A stretch of DNA of 64,000 nucleotides from Candidatus Ribeiella danica. GTDB taxonomy: Bacteria; Chloroflexota; Chloroflexia; Chloroflexales; Roseiflexaceae. The stretch spans positions 620,001 through 684,000 of the forward strand of contig JADKFS010000002.1 of NCBI GenBank assembly GCA_016717335.1, written 5' to 3'. The stretch's first letter is position 1, and the number at the start of each line of letters is the position of its first letter. The notes beneath the pieces were generated by a model that made no database searches, had not been told where the DNA came from, and worked only from the letters and a program-made list of their open reading frames with translations. The position numbers and the translations under genes were made by a program. Shown here in pieces: positions 25,747 through 33,851 of the stretch.

Positions 25747-25756
25747 AAAAGCTTTC

Positions 25757-25945
25757 AGCCATCAGCCATCAGCTCTCAGCTCTCAGCTCTCAGTGTTCAG
25801 TGCTCAGCTCTCGGCTCCCAGCTTCCGGCTCATTGGGTATCGTCGATATCAGTGACGGGCTGATCGTTGACGGCTGAGAGCTGGCGGCTGGCTGACGGCT
25901 GAGAGCTGGCGGCTGGCTGACGGCTGAGAGCTGGCAGCCGGCTGA
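25757..25945. repeat. Heptamer-repeat tract between greA and lysS
   Basis: Repeated CAGCTCT and CTGACGGCTGAGAG-type units fill almost the whole gap. The left half is rich in CAGCTCT and the right half in GAGAGCTG, so the tract is partly inverted. Confidence 0.8.
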
Positions 25946-26422
25946 CTACTGATGAATCTTGATGATCGTCAACTTCATCGTGCCCGACGGCGTCTGAACC
26001 GTCACCTTCTGGCCTTTGCGCTTGCCGAGCAGGCTAGCGCCCAGCGGCGACTCGTTCGAGATCTTGCCCTCGCGCGGCTTCGCCTCGGCGCTGCCGACGA
26101 TCGACCAGGTCTCGTCTTCTTCCTCGCCCTCGACGCGCACAGTCACCTTGGAGCCAACCCAAACCTCATTGCCGTGCCCATTTTCTTCGTCGATAATCTG
26201 GGCGCGCGAGAGGATGCTCTTGATCTCGCGGATGCGTCCCTCCAGGTGAGCCTGCTGGTTCTTGGCATCCTCGTACTCGCCGCTCTCCGAGATATCGCCC
26301 AGCTCTTTCGCGGCACCGATCCGCTCGGCAACCTCTCTGCGGCCATTGGTCTGCAGAACTTCTAGCTCGGCCTCGAGCTTCGCGCGTCCGTCGCGGGTGA
26401 GGTAAGCGGGTTTGTCGCTCAT
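25946..26422 (-). CDS. greA: Transcription elongation factor GreA
   Basis: Rescues backtracked RNA polymerase by stimulating transcript cleavage. 158 aa, full length. The N-terminal coiled coil includes LTRDGRAKLEAELEVLQ and the acidic tip region RIGAAKELGDISESGEYEDAK. The C-terminal FKBP-like domain ends with ISNESPLGASLLGKRKGQKV and VQTPSGTMKLTIIKI. An AAGG site precedes ATG 26422. Its 230 nt leader has a sigma-70 promoter and an early intrinsic terminator, which suggests attenuation. Confidence 0.97.
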   Translation of the reverse strand: MSDKPAYLTRDGRAKLEAELEVLQTNGRREVAERIGAAKELGDISESGEYEDAKNQQAHLEGRIREIKSILSRAQIIDEENGHGNEVWVGSKVTVRVEGEEEDETWSIVGSAEAKPREGKISNESPLGASLLGKRKGQKVTVQTPSGTMKLTIIKIHQ

Positions 26423-26562
26423 AATCGTTACCTTTTTATTACGAAATGTTTATCTACAGGATCAGCAAGGCGGCTGGCTGAGCCCGCGGCCGAGGTGACT
26501 CCCGTACCTCGGCGCTGCTGGCCGGGCGCCCCAACCCGACAGCTTGCTCCCAGGCTTCAGCC

Positions 26563-26591
26563 AAAAAAGAACTGAGAGGCACGCTCTCAGT
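26563..26591 (-). terminator. Intrinsic terminator in the greA leader
   Basis: On the minus strand ACTGAGAG (26591-26584) pairs with CTCTCAGT (26578-26571) around a 5 nt loop, followed by TC and six Ts (26568-26563). It is about 60-90 nt after the predicted start and 140 nt before the coding region. Confidence 0.82.
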
Positions 26592-26658
26592 CCTACCACT
26601 CAGCTTCCTGAAAGCTCCCAACGTGGAACTTTTGAAATGACACCGTTAACGATCGTGC

Positions 26659-26687
26659 ATTATACGTGAGCGTGCCCATTTTGTAAA
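26659..26687 (-). promoter_or_regulatory. Sigma-70 promoter of greA
   Basis: Minus-strand TTTACA (26687-26682), 17 bp spacer and perfect TATAAT (26664-26659). The predicted start is near 26652. Confidence 0.87.
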
Positions 26688-26752
26688 GGGAGCGCAACGA
26701 GCGCCCGCGTCTGTTGCAACGTTCTTTGACCCCACCCCCGCGGAATCAGTTA

Positions 26753-26781
26753 TTGACAAGCGCCGGATGGCATGATATACT
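26753..26781 (+). promoter_or_regulatory. Sigma-70 promoter of the LacI-family gene
   Basis: TTGACA (26753-26758) and TATACT (26776-26781) with 17 bp spacing. Confidence 0.87.
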
Positions 26782-26785
26782 CCGC

Positions 26786-26830
26786 TTAATCGTTTCACCA
26801 CTTAATCGTTTCACCCTTTCTATCGTTTCA
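26786..26830 (+). promoter_or_regulatory. Three direct repeats, candidate LacI-family operators
   Basis: ATCGTTTCA occurs at 26789-26797, 26805-26813 and 26822-26830, spaced 16-17 bp. TCGTTTCA resembles one half of the TGAAACG-CGTTTCA palindromes used by LacI-family repressors. The position between promoter and start suggests autoregulation. Confidence 0.55.
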
Positions 26831-26841
26831 AGCGGCGGGGC

Positions 26842-27855
26842 ATGGCAACGACGATCAAACAGGTTGCTGCGCTGGCCGAGGTCTCCACCACCACAGTCTC
26901 GTACGTGCTGAACGGCACGGGCACGGTGACGGAGGCGACGCGGCGGCGCGTGCTCGACGCGGCGGCGCGGCTGAACTACCAGCCGAGCCACGCGGCCCGC
27001 AGCATGCGCGGGCGCAGCCACACGCTGGGCCTGGCGCTGCCGCCTCAGCCGGGGCGCCTGGCCGACCCGGCGCTGGCCGAGCTGCTGGCCGGCCTCTCCG
27101 ACACGGCAGCGCTGCGTGGCTACTTTCTGCTGCTTGCGACGGTGGGCGATCAGGGCGAGGTCGAGCTGTGCCTCAGCCTGGCGGGCACGGGCCGCGTCGA
27201 CGGGCTGCTGCTGCTCGACATGCTGGTCGACGACGAGCGCGCCAGGGCGCTGAGCGCCGCCGGCATCCCGCACGTCTGCGCCGGCCCGGCGCCGGCCGGC
27301 AGCGCCAGCCCGTACGTGGCGGTGGACGGGCGGGCCGCCGCGCTGGCGGCGATGCGCCATCTGATCAGCCTGGGCCACCGGCGGATCGGCCTCATCCAGC
27401 TGCCCTCGGAGCTGGCCGAGAGCGAGCCGCGCTACCTGGGCTACGCCGACGCGCTGGCCGAAAGCGGCCTGGCGGCCGACCCGTCGCTGATCGTCGAGGC
27501 CGGCCGCAACGAGGAAGATGGCTACCAGGCGATTGGCGAGCTGCTGGGCGCGCCGCAGCCGCCGAGCGCCATCCTGGCGTGCAGCGACGAGCTGGCCTTC
27601 GGGGCGATGCACGCGCTGTACGACGCGGGGCTGACGATCGGCCAGGATGTGTCGCTGGTCGGGTTCGACGACCTGCCGCTGGCGGCGCACACCCACCCGC
27701 CGCTGACGACGCTGCACCAGCCGCGCCGCGCGGTCGGCGAGCGCCTGGCGGCGCTGCTGATCGACACGATCGAGCGGCGGGCCCGCGCGGCCCAGAGCGC
27801 CACACTCAGCGCGCGGCTGATCGTGCGGCGATCGACCGGACCGCCGCGATTGTAG
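26842..27855 (+). CDS. LacI-family transcriptional regulator
   Basis: Sugar-responsive DNA-binding repressor of 337 aa. The N-terminal helix-turn-helix and hinge (residues 1-60) read TIKQVAALAEVSTTTVSYVL and LNYQPSHAARSMRGRSH. The periplasmic-binding-protein-like effector domain (about 60-330) has MRHLISLGHRRIGLIQLP and ILACSDELAFGAMHALYDAG. The next gene is a sugar-type ABC ATPase, so the effector is probably a sugar. The last codons run into heptamer-repeat DNA, which supplies the TAG stop. Confidence 0.95.
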   Translation: MATTIKQVAALAEVSTTTVSYVLNGTGTVTEATRRRVLDAAARLNYQPSHAARSMRGRSHTLGLALPPQPGRLADPALAELLAGLSDTAALRGYFLLLATVGDQGEVELCLSLAGTGRVDGLLLLDMLVDDERARALSAAGIPHVCAGPAPAGSASPYVAVDGRAAALAAMRHLISLGHRRIGLIQLPSELAESEPRYLGYADALAESGLAADPSLIVEAGRNEEDGYQAIGELLGAPQPPSAILACSDELAFGAMHALYDAGLTIGQDVSLVGFDDLPLAAHTHPPLTTLHQPRRAVGERLAALLIDTIERRARAAQSATLSARLIVRRSTGPPRL

Positions 27856-27963
27856 ATTTCAGATTGCAGATTGTAGATCGAGAGCGGCTCGACTTGCGAT
27901 CTGCGCTCTGTAATCGATACATCATCCTGTGTATTCGTAAGCTGCAATCTACAATCTGCAATT
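27850..27963. repeat. Inverted heptamer-repeat element between lacI-type and ATPase genes
   Basis: ATTGTAG/ATTGCAG units at 27850-27880 face CTGCAATCTACAATCTGCAAT at 27942-27962 in inverted orientation, with a non-repeat middle part. Confidence 0.82.
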
Positions 27964-27984
27964 AGCAGCAAAGGAGCGAATCTC

Positions 27985-29088
27985 ATGGCTGGCATCAAGT
28001 TCGACCACGTCTGGAAGCGCTTTGGCGAAGTCTCGGTTCTGAAAGACCTCGACATCGACATCCCCGACCAGGAGTTCCTGGTGCTGGTCGGCCCCTCGGG
28101 CTGCGGCAAGTCGACCGCGCTGCGCTGTCTGGCGGGCCTGGAGGAGATCACCGACGGCAACATCTACATCGGCGACCGTGTGGTCAACGATGTGCCGCCG
28201 AAGGATCGCGACATCGCGATGGTGTTCCAGAGCTACGCGCTCTACCCGCACATGTCGGTCTACGATAACATGGCCTTCGGCCTCAAGCTGCGCAAGACGC
28301 CCAAGACCGAGATCGACAAGCGCGTGAAGGAGGCGGCCGAGATGCTCGGCATCGGCCACCTGCTCGACCGCAAGCCCAAGGCGCTCTCCGGCGGCCAGCG
28401 CCAGCGCGTCGCCCTCGGTCGCGCGATCGTGCGCAACCCGGCGGTGTTCTTGATGGACGAGCCGCTGTCGAACCTCGATGCCAAGCTGCGCGTGCAGACG
28501 CGCTCGGAGATCTCCAAGCTGCACCAGCGCCTGAAGACCACCTTCATCTACGTGACGCACGACCAGACCGAGGCCCTGACGATGGGCACGCGCATCGCGG
28601 TGATGAAGGACGGCATTCTGCAGCAGATCGACACGCCGCAGGTGCTCTACGATCGGCCGTCGAACATGTTCGTGGCCGGCTTCATCGGCTCGCCGGCGAT
28701 GAACTTCTTCGAGGCCAAGCTCGATCGCGCCAACAACGGAGCGGTGGTCGACTTCGGCGCGTTCCAGCTGCCGCTGCCGAACCAGCAGCTCGACACGCTC
28801 GGCAGCCACCTCGGCAAGCCGATCTACTTCGGCATCCGCCCCGAGGACGTCCACGACTCGCACTACGTCCCCCGCGGCGTAGACGAGGCCGCCAAGATGA
28901 ATGCCAACGTGACCGTCGTCGAGCCGCTCGGCAGCGAGGTATACGCCTACGTCGAGAACGGCGGCAAGGAGCTGGTCAGCCGACTCGACCCGCGCACCAG
29001 CGCCCGCGTAGGCCAGCCGCTCGAGCTGGTGATCGACATGGGCAAGATGCACATCTTCGACCGCGAGACCGAGAAGGCGCTGGCCTAA
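27985..29088 (+). CDS. Sugar ABC transporter ATP-binding protein (UgpC/MsmK/MalK type)
   Basis: Cytoplasmic ATPase that powers carbohydrate import, 367 aa. Walker A GPSGCGKST is at residues 36-44, the Q-loop is in MVFQSYALYPHM, the signature LSGGQRQRVALGRA starts at 134, Walker B VFLMDEP is at 154-160 and the switch His is in YVTHDQTEA. The C-terminal TOBE region (about 240-367) has IYFGIRPEDVHD. AAAGGAGCG precedes the ATG. No binding protein or permease gene is next to it, so it may be a shared ATPase serving several sugar transporters, as MsmK does in other bacteria. Confidence 0.95.
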   Translation: MAGIKFDHVWKRFGEVSVLKDLDIDIPDQEFLVLVGPSGCGKSTALRCLAGLEEITDGNIYIGDRVVNDVPPKDRDIAMVFQSYALYPHMSVYDNMAFGLKLRKTPKTEIDKRVKEAAEMLGIGHLLDRKPKALSGGQRQRVALGRAIVRNPAVFLMDEPLSNLDAKLRVQTRSEISKLHQRLKTTFIYVTHDQTEALTMGTRIAVMKDGILQQIDTPQVLYDRPSNMFVAGFIGSPAMNFFEAKLDRANNGAVVDFGAFQLPLPNQQLDTLGSHLGKPIYFGIRPEDVHDSHYVPRGVDEAAKMNANVTVVEPLGSEVYAYVENGGKELVSRLDPRTSARVGQPLELVIDMGKMHIFDRETEKALA

Positions 29089-29108
29089 TCTCGGCGCCCG
29101 CCCGCGCT

Positions 29109-29139
29109 GCCCCCCCTCCCATTGAGGGAGCGGGGGGTT
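29109..29139 (+). terminator. Terminator of the sugar ATPase gene
   Basis: CCCTCCC and GGGAGCGGGGGG arms followed by TTT lie about 20 bp after the stop. Confidence 0.65.
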
Positions 29140-29173
29140 TGCATTTGGCGAACACCACCACCAACAACAAACC

Positions 29174-29199
29174 AGGCGGCGATCGCTCGATCGCCGCCT
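29174..29199 (-). terminator. Terminator hairpin of tRNA-Gly
   Basis: Perfect 12 bp arms AGGCGGCGATCG and CGATCGCCGCCT with a 2 nt loop, then on the minus strand GGTTTGTTGTT. It is 11 bp past the tRNA 3' end. Confidence 0.78.
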
Positions 29200-29210
29200 G
29201 GCCGTGCGCC

Positions 29211-29284
29211 TGGTACGGGAGGGGGGAATCGAACCCCCGACTGGAGCTTGGAAGGCTCTCGCGTTACCACTACGCCACTCCCGC
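29211..29284 (-). tRNA. tRNA-Gly (anticodon UCC)
   Basis: 74 nt including an encoded CCA end. Acceptor GCGGGAG pairs with CTCCCGT. The D arm is GCGT...ACGC with loop AGTGGTA. The anticodon loop is CTTCCAA, giving UCC (reads GGA/GGG). The T arm is GGGGG-TTCGATT-CCCCC. Two details are odd: the terminal pair reads G1-U72 and the discriminator is A73, whereas bacterial tRNA-Gly usually has G1-C72 and U73. The anticodon stem has an A-C mismatch at 27-43. Confidence 0.93.
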
Positions 29285-29334
29285 GCGTCTGAGCGATTCT
29301 AATCGGCGGTTGGCGATTCGTCAAGTGTGGTTGC

Positions 29335-29797
29335 CTCCGGCCTCGGTTTCTCCCAGGGCGCTGCGCCCCCGGCCCCCCGCCTGAGGTCGCTCACCGCTAC
29401 GGGTTTCTTCCGGGGCGCTGCGCCCCCGGCCCCCCGCCTGCTGCGCCCGTGCCCGGCGATCCTTTTCTCCGGGGCGCTGCGCCCCCGGCCCCCCGCCTGC
29501 TGCGCCCGTGCCCGGCGATCCTTTTCTCCGGGGCGCTGCGCCCCCGGCCCCCCGCCCGGGGGAACCCACGCCGGTTCCCCCGGCCCCCCTCCGGCAAAGA
29601 ATGTGATCTCAGCCGTTATGATTGCGGCTCATGCCCGGTACCATTCCTTCGAGGTGAATTGCATCCCACCGCGCGTGGATTCCGCGGGGCATGCACACCA
29701 AACCTGGCATATGAGGCAGGATTATTTTGGGGTCGAGGGGCGCAAGCCCCCGCCGCCCCCCGAACGCCGTACGAGGGGCACGGGGGCGCGCAGCCCA
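29335..29797 (+). repeat. GC-rich dispersed element, copy B
   Basis: It begins with three near-identical units of CCGGGGCGCTGCGCCCCCGG plus CCCCGCC, at about 29350, 29410 and 29470-29550. The shared core follows: CCCCTCCGGCAAAGAATG, GCATCCCACCGCG, GTGGATTCCGCGGGGCATGC, and a tail with GGGGTCGAGGGGCGCAAGCC. The full stretch from 29300 to 30261 has no convincing gene; 29900-30240 is C-rich with only short open frames. Confidence 0.85.
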
Positions 29798-30261
29798 AAT
29801 GACTGATTTGTTATCACTACAGATTGTCGTAACGTTATCTACGAAGGATGATCGTACGCGCATCCGCGTAAGCCTGTAACCTTGGCGTAATCTTCGACTA
29901 GTATGGTTCGTAGCCCTCGTTGCTCATGTAGAGTCCCCCGGCGACAACCCCCAGCCACCTCCGCCCGGCCCAAGGATTTTTCCTGATTGTGACGCCAAAC
30001 AGCCGCCCATCCACCCGCGCGCGGCGCCGCCAGTCCGGCCACGCAGGCCGCCGCCGGCCGGCCCTCCGCGCGCCGCGGCTCCGGTGCGGGCGCCCGATCC
30101 GACCGGCAACATCCGGCCCGCCAGATCACCCTACGTTCATCTGCCCGGCCTATACTCGGTGACAAGACACGCAGATATCTCAAGCCGCCGATTCCCGATC
30201 CCGTCCGCACGACAACCCGACGCCACGCCAGGCCGGGCCATTTGCCGAAGAGAGACGAACG

Positions 30262-30864
30262 ATGCTGCCACACGATCTACATCCCTCAAGTGAAGCCGGC
30301 GATCCGCTCCGAGTCGCCGAGCCGGAGTCGTCCCTGATCGCGCGCGCCAAGTCCGGCGACGGCGAGGCGTTCAGCGCCTTGTACCAGCGCTACGCGCCAC
30401 AGATCCAGCGCTACATCGCATCGCGGCTGGGCGACCCGGTGCTGGCCGAGGATATCTGCGCGGATGTCTTCGTGAAAGTGCTCGAGAGCCTCGGGCGCTA
30501 CGAAGATCGCGGCTGGCCGTTCTCGGCCTGGCTCTACCGGATCGCCTACGCCCGCACGGTCGACGTGCTGCGCCAATCGCGCCGCCGCCACTCCATCCCG
30601 CTGGACGAGCGCCAGGTCGGCACGCTCGAGCCGCCCGACGAGGCGATCATGTCGCGGCTGGCCTACCTCGAGATCAAGGGCGCGATGGGCATGCTGACCC
30701 GCGAGCAGCGGCTGGTGCTGTGCCTGCGCTTCGACGAGGACCGCAGCCTGGCCGAGATCGCCGAGTCGCTCGGCCGCACGGTCGGCTCGATCAAGGCGCT
30801 CCAGCACCGCGGCCTGACGCGGCTGGCCCAGGCGCTGGCGGCGCAGCCGGTCGCCACCTTCTGA
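30262..30864 (+). CDS. ECF-type RNA polymerase sigma factor
   Basis: Alternative sigma factor of 200 aa. Region 2 (about 25-95) shows LIARAKSGDGEAFSALYQRY, AEDICADVFVKVLESL and FSAWLYRIAYARTVDVLRQS. Region 4 (about 135-190) shows LTREQRLVLCLRFDEDRSLA and IAESLGRTVGSIKALQHRGL. GAAGAGAGACG precedes the ATG. No anti-sigma gene follows directly; the next gene has its own promoter at 30998. The regulated genes are not evident. Confidence 0.93.
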   Translation: MLPHDLHPSSEAGDPLRVAEPESSLIARAKSGDGEAFSALYQRYAPQIQRYIASRLGDPVLAEDICADVFVKVLESLGRYEDRGWPFSAWLYRIAYARTVDVLRQSRRRHSIPLDERQVGTLEPPDEAIMSRLAYLEIKGAMGMLTREQRLVLCLRFDEDRSLAEIAESLGRTVGSIKALQHRGLTRLAQALAAQPVATF

Positions 30865-30997
30865 CCGAGCGCATGGGTGAGCCGGTGGGCGCGCGACTGT
30901 GCGTCCGCCGGCCGGCCCGCTGGCCGCATCGCCGGCGCATTGTCGCCCCCGCACCCCAATTCCCCCCACATCTCCGCCATGATCGCCACCGAAACTC

Positions 30998-31027
30998 TTG
31001 ACACCTCGTTCCCTGGGAGCGTATAAT
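30998..31027 (+). promoter_or_regulatory. Sigma-70 promoter of the zincin/GH18 gene pair
   Basis: Perfect TTGACA (30998-31003) and TATAAT (31022-31027) with 18 bp spacing, 20 bp before the start codon. The preceding 130 bp holds no gene. Confidence 0.87.
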
Positions 31028-31047
31028 GGCGCTCAGGGAGTCTGGGC

Positions 31048-31416
31048 ATGAGCAATAATGATGAATTCGAATCGATCGTGATCGAGGCGCTGGATTCACT
31101 GCCGCCTGAGTTCGCGCGCCACCTCGACAACGTCGAGGTGCAGATCGAGAGCCGGCCAACCCGCGAGCACCGGCGGATACTCGGACTCAAACCCTGGCAG
31201 ACGCTGTACGGCCTCTACCAGGGCGTGCCGCTCACACAGCGCGTCGGCGGCGACCCGCTGCTGCCCGACGTGATCACAATCTTTCAGGAGCCGCTGGAGC
31301 GCGACTTTCGCGGGCGCGAGGCGCTTCGCGCGCAGGTGCGCCGCACCGTGCTGCACGAGATCGCGCACTTCTTTGGGATCAGCGATGACCGGCTGCACGA
31401 GCTGGACGCATACTAA
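31048..31416 (+). CDS. Minimal zincin-like metallopeptidase (COG3824 type)
   Basis: Small protein of 122 aa with the zinc motif HEIAHFFGISDDRL at residues 103-116 (HExxHxxG with downstream Asp). It matches the short soluble metallopeptidase family formerly DUF1025. The N-terminus FESIVIEALDSLPPEFARHL is also typical. There is no signal peptide, so it should act in the cytoplasm. Its substrate is unknown. It is 5 bp upstream of the GH18-like gene, so the two are co-transcribed. Confidence 0.85.
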   Translation: MSNNDEFESIVIEALDSLPPEFARHLDNVEVQIESRPTREHRRILGLKPWQTLYGLYQGVPLTQRVGGDPLLPDVITIFQEPLERDFRGREALRAQVRRTVLHEIAHFFGISDDRLHELDAY

Positions 31417-31421
31417 CGAGC

Positions 31422-32705
31422 ATGTTGAACCGCGTCTCCCCCGCGCTACGTAAAACATTCCTGGGCACCATCTATACCGTGTCGCTGCTGGTCTGGGTCG
31501 CCCTGGTCGTCGATACCGCCGGGCTGGCGCAGCAGGCCGCCGCTCCGCCGGTCTTCCCCACGACGGCGCCGGCCGCGACGGCGACGGCCCTGCCGCAGCC
31601 GCCGCGCGTCGTCGCCCCGCGCCCGGCCGAGGTGCTGCCGAATATCGCGCCCGAGGCCGACCGGCGCGTCGCCGCGTTTCACCCGAAGACCGGCCGCTAC
31701 ATCGCGGCCTGGCTGCCGGACTCGTTCGACTCGGTCAACCGCACGTCGTTCGAGGCCAACGCCGACATCCTCGACGAGGTCAGCCCGTTCTGGTACTCGA
31801 CCGACGCGCGCGGCACTTTGCTGCGCAGCTCCGACGCGCGCGACCGGGCGCTGATCGAGCTGGCGCACAGCAAGAACGTCTGGGTCATCCCCACGGTCCA
31901 CAACATCGTCAACGGGGCCGACCCCATCCCGACGATCCTGCGCAGCGCCGAGCGGCGCAGCCAGCACGTCCGCAACATCGTCGAGGAGGTTCTGGCGCAC
32001 GACTACGACGGCATCGACATCGACTACGAGGCGATCGACAGCAGCCTGCGCGACGAGTTCTCGGCCCTGATCGCCGAGCTGGGCAAGTCGCTCCACGCGC
32101 AGGGCAAGCTGCTGACAGTCGCCGTGCACGCCAAGGACTGCGACTTCTGCGGGCTGGGCGGCTTCCAGGACTGGGCCGCGCTCGGCCAATCGATCGACCG
32201 GCTGCGGATCATGACCTACGACTACCACTGGCGCGGCAGCACCCGGCCCGGCCCGGTCGCCCCGATCTACTGGGTGCGCGAGGTCGCCGACTACGCCAAG
32301 ACGGTAGTCGACCCGGCCAAGGTGGTGATCGGGGTGCCGTTCTACGGCTACAACTGGCCGGTCAGCGGCGGCACGGCGACGGCGCAGACCTGGGATATGA
32401 TCAACGACCTGCGGCAGACCTACAGCCTGGATGTCAACCTGAAGGAGAGTGACGAGAACGGGCCGGTGCAGGAGAACTGGATGACCTACAGCACGCGCCA
32501 GGACGGCCGCCGCGAGGTCTGGTTCGCGACCAGCCGCGGGCTGGAGGCCAAGCTGGGGCTGGTGCAGCAGATGGACCTGGCCGGCATCGCGATCTGGCGT
32601 CTCGGCGGCGAGGACCCGCAGAACTGGGACGTCATCCGCGGCCGGCTCGTCCAGGACCCGTTCGAGTCGCAGCGGATGCTGAACCAGGTGCTGCCCGACC
32701 ATTAG
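31422..32705 (+). CDS. Membrane-anchored or secreted GH18-like protein
   Basis: Glycoside hydrolase family 18-type TIM barrel, 427 aa, similar to YaaH-like and spore-germination hydrolases. An N-terminal hydrophobic segment (residues 12-31) exports or anchors it, followed by a P/A/T-rich linker. The catalytic motif DGIDIDYE is at residues 196-203 (DxxDxDxE, with E203 as proton donor). LRIMTYDYHWRGS and VIGVPFYGYNWP are further barrel strands. The likely target is peptidoglycan or another N-acetylglucosamine glycan in the envelope. No LysM domain is present. Confidence 0.88.
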   Translation: MLNRVSPALRKTFLGTIYTVSLLVWVALVVDTAGLAQQAAAPPVFPTTAPAATATALPQPPRVVAPRPAEVLPNIAPEADRRVAAFHPKTGRYIAAWLPDSFDSVNRTSFEANADILDEVSPFWYSTDARGTLLRSSDARDRALIELAHSKNVWVIPTVHNIVNGADPIPTILRSAERRSQHVRNIVEEVLAHDYDGIDIDYEAIDSSLRDEFSALIAELGKSLHAQGKLLTVAVHAKDCDFCGLGGFQDWAALGQSIDRLRIMTYDYHWRGSTRPGPVAPIYWVREVADYAKTVVDPAKVVIGVPFYGYNWPVSGGTATAQTWDMINDLRQTYSLDVNLKESDENGPVQENWMTYSTRQDGRREVWFATSRGLEAKLGLVQQMDLAGIAIWRLGGEDPQNWDVIRGRLVQDPFESQRMLNQVLPDH

Positions 32706-32712
32706 CGAGCAG

Positions 32713-32812
32713 TCGGTAGTCAGATATCAGAAGCCGGTACCATTGAACTCCAATGAGTTACATTGAGCTGACACTGACTACTGACTACTGACTACTGACT
32801 ACTGACTACTGA
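32713..32812. repeat. Heptamer-repeat tract (TACTGAC)
   Basis: Five consecutive TACTGAC-type units end directly at the start codon of the following gene at 32814, so no normal ribosome site is visible there. Confidence 0.85.
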
Positions 32813-32813
32813 T

Positions 32814-33815
32814 ATGACAGAGCCAGCGATCAAATCTAACGAGCGCGAGTCGACGCAGCTGTTCGAGCGCGGCGTCGCGGCGGCGCGTGGCGGGCAGCGG
32901 CGCGTGGCGGCCGTGCTGCTGGCGCGCGCCGTGCAGCTCAACCCGCGCCACGAGATGGGCTGGCTGTGGCTCTCGGGCGTGCTCGACGAGCCGGACGCGA
33001 TCGCGTTCTGCCTACGATCCGTGCTGGCGATCAACCCGCACAACGAGCGCGCCCGCCAGGGTCTGGAATGGCTGGAGGAGCGCGCGATGATCGCGCGCCA
33101 GCCGGCGCCGCCGATCTCGGCGCCCGAGCCGGCGCCCGCGGCCCCCGACGAGCGCGAGCGCGAGCGCGAGTCGTGGTGGGTGGGCTGGCGGCGGTCGCGC
33201 CACGAGATGGGCCGCGCGCGCCTGGTCTTCTGGGCGGTGCCGATCCTGCTGCTGCTGCTGACGCTGGTGCTGAACATCGCGCTGCGCGACGCGAGAGACC
33301 GAAACATCGTGCTGGCCCAGGCCGCCGCGGCGCCGCCCCCGGCGATAGTCAGGCTGGCCCCGCCGGCGATCCTCCAGGCGGCGCTGGCGCCGGTCGGCGA
33401 CGCGCAGGCGCTGGCCTACCTGAGCGAGATCGAGGCGCCGCGCGCGCGCCTGCGCGACGCCGTCAAGACCTACCGCGACTCGACCAGCCAGCCGGGCGGC
33501 TCCTCGGTCGCACACGCCGCCGCCGCGCGCGCGCTGCGCGCGACGATCGACTCGACCTCCGGCGAGATCGATGCGATCGTGCCACCCGCCGCGCTGGCCC
33601 CGGCTCACAACAGCTACCTGGCCGGCCTCGAGATCGAGCGCCAGGCGCTCGACGACATGCTCGAGTTCTACAGCAGCTTCCGCGTCCAGTTCGCGAACCG
33701 CGCGACGCTGCGCATGGTCGACGCCGAGCGACAGCTCGGGCGCGCGCGCGCCCGCTTCGACGCCCTCCGCTCGTCCGCGACAGCCCCCCTCCCGCCGCGA
33801 CAGTCCGCCCGCTAG
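32814..33815 (+). CDS. TPR-like single-pass membrane protein of unknown function
   Basis: 333 aa. Residues 14-90 look like two TPR-type helical hairpins (LFERGVAAARGGQRRVAAVL and LRSVLAINPHNERARQGLEW). An R/E-rich stretch precedes one transmembrane segment at about 137-156 (RLVFWAVPILLLLLTLVLNI). The extracytoplasmic part (160-333) is helical, with LRDAVKTYRDST and LAGLEIERQALDDMLEFYSS, and may form a coiled bundle. The TPR part would be cytoplasmic. I do not recognise a named family for the whole protein. Heptamer repeats replace a clear ribosome-binding site. Confidence 0.7.
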   Translation: MTEPAIKSNERESTQLFERGVAAARGGQRRVAAVLLARAVQLNPRHEMGWLWLSGVLDEPDAIAFCLRSVLAINPHNERARQGLEWLEERAMIARQPAPPISAPEPAPAAPDERERERESWWVGWRRSRHEMGRARLVFWAVPILLLLLTLVLNIALRDARDRNIVLAQAAAAPPPAIVRLAPPAILQAALAPVGDAQALAYLSEIEAPRARLRDAVKTYRDSTSQPGGSSVAHAAAARALRATIDSTSGEIDAIVPPAALAPAHNSYLAGLEIERQALDDMLEFYSSFRVQFANRATLRMVDAERQLGRARARFDALRSSATAPLPPRQSAR

Positions 33816-33851
33816 CATTCGGGCTTCGTGGTTATAGGCCCTCACCCCCTT

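Noticed and set aside
26423..26660. T-box riboswitch upstream of greA-lysS
   Set aside because: The conserved T-box bulge sequence (GGTGGNACCGCG type) and specifier-loop layout could not be found; the terminator alone does not make a T-box.
29839..30273. A 144-codon minus-strand frame upstream of the ECF sigma gene
   Set aside because: R/G/A-rich, no ribosome site, no motif, in a C-rich intergenic stretch.
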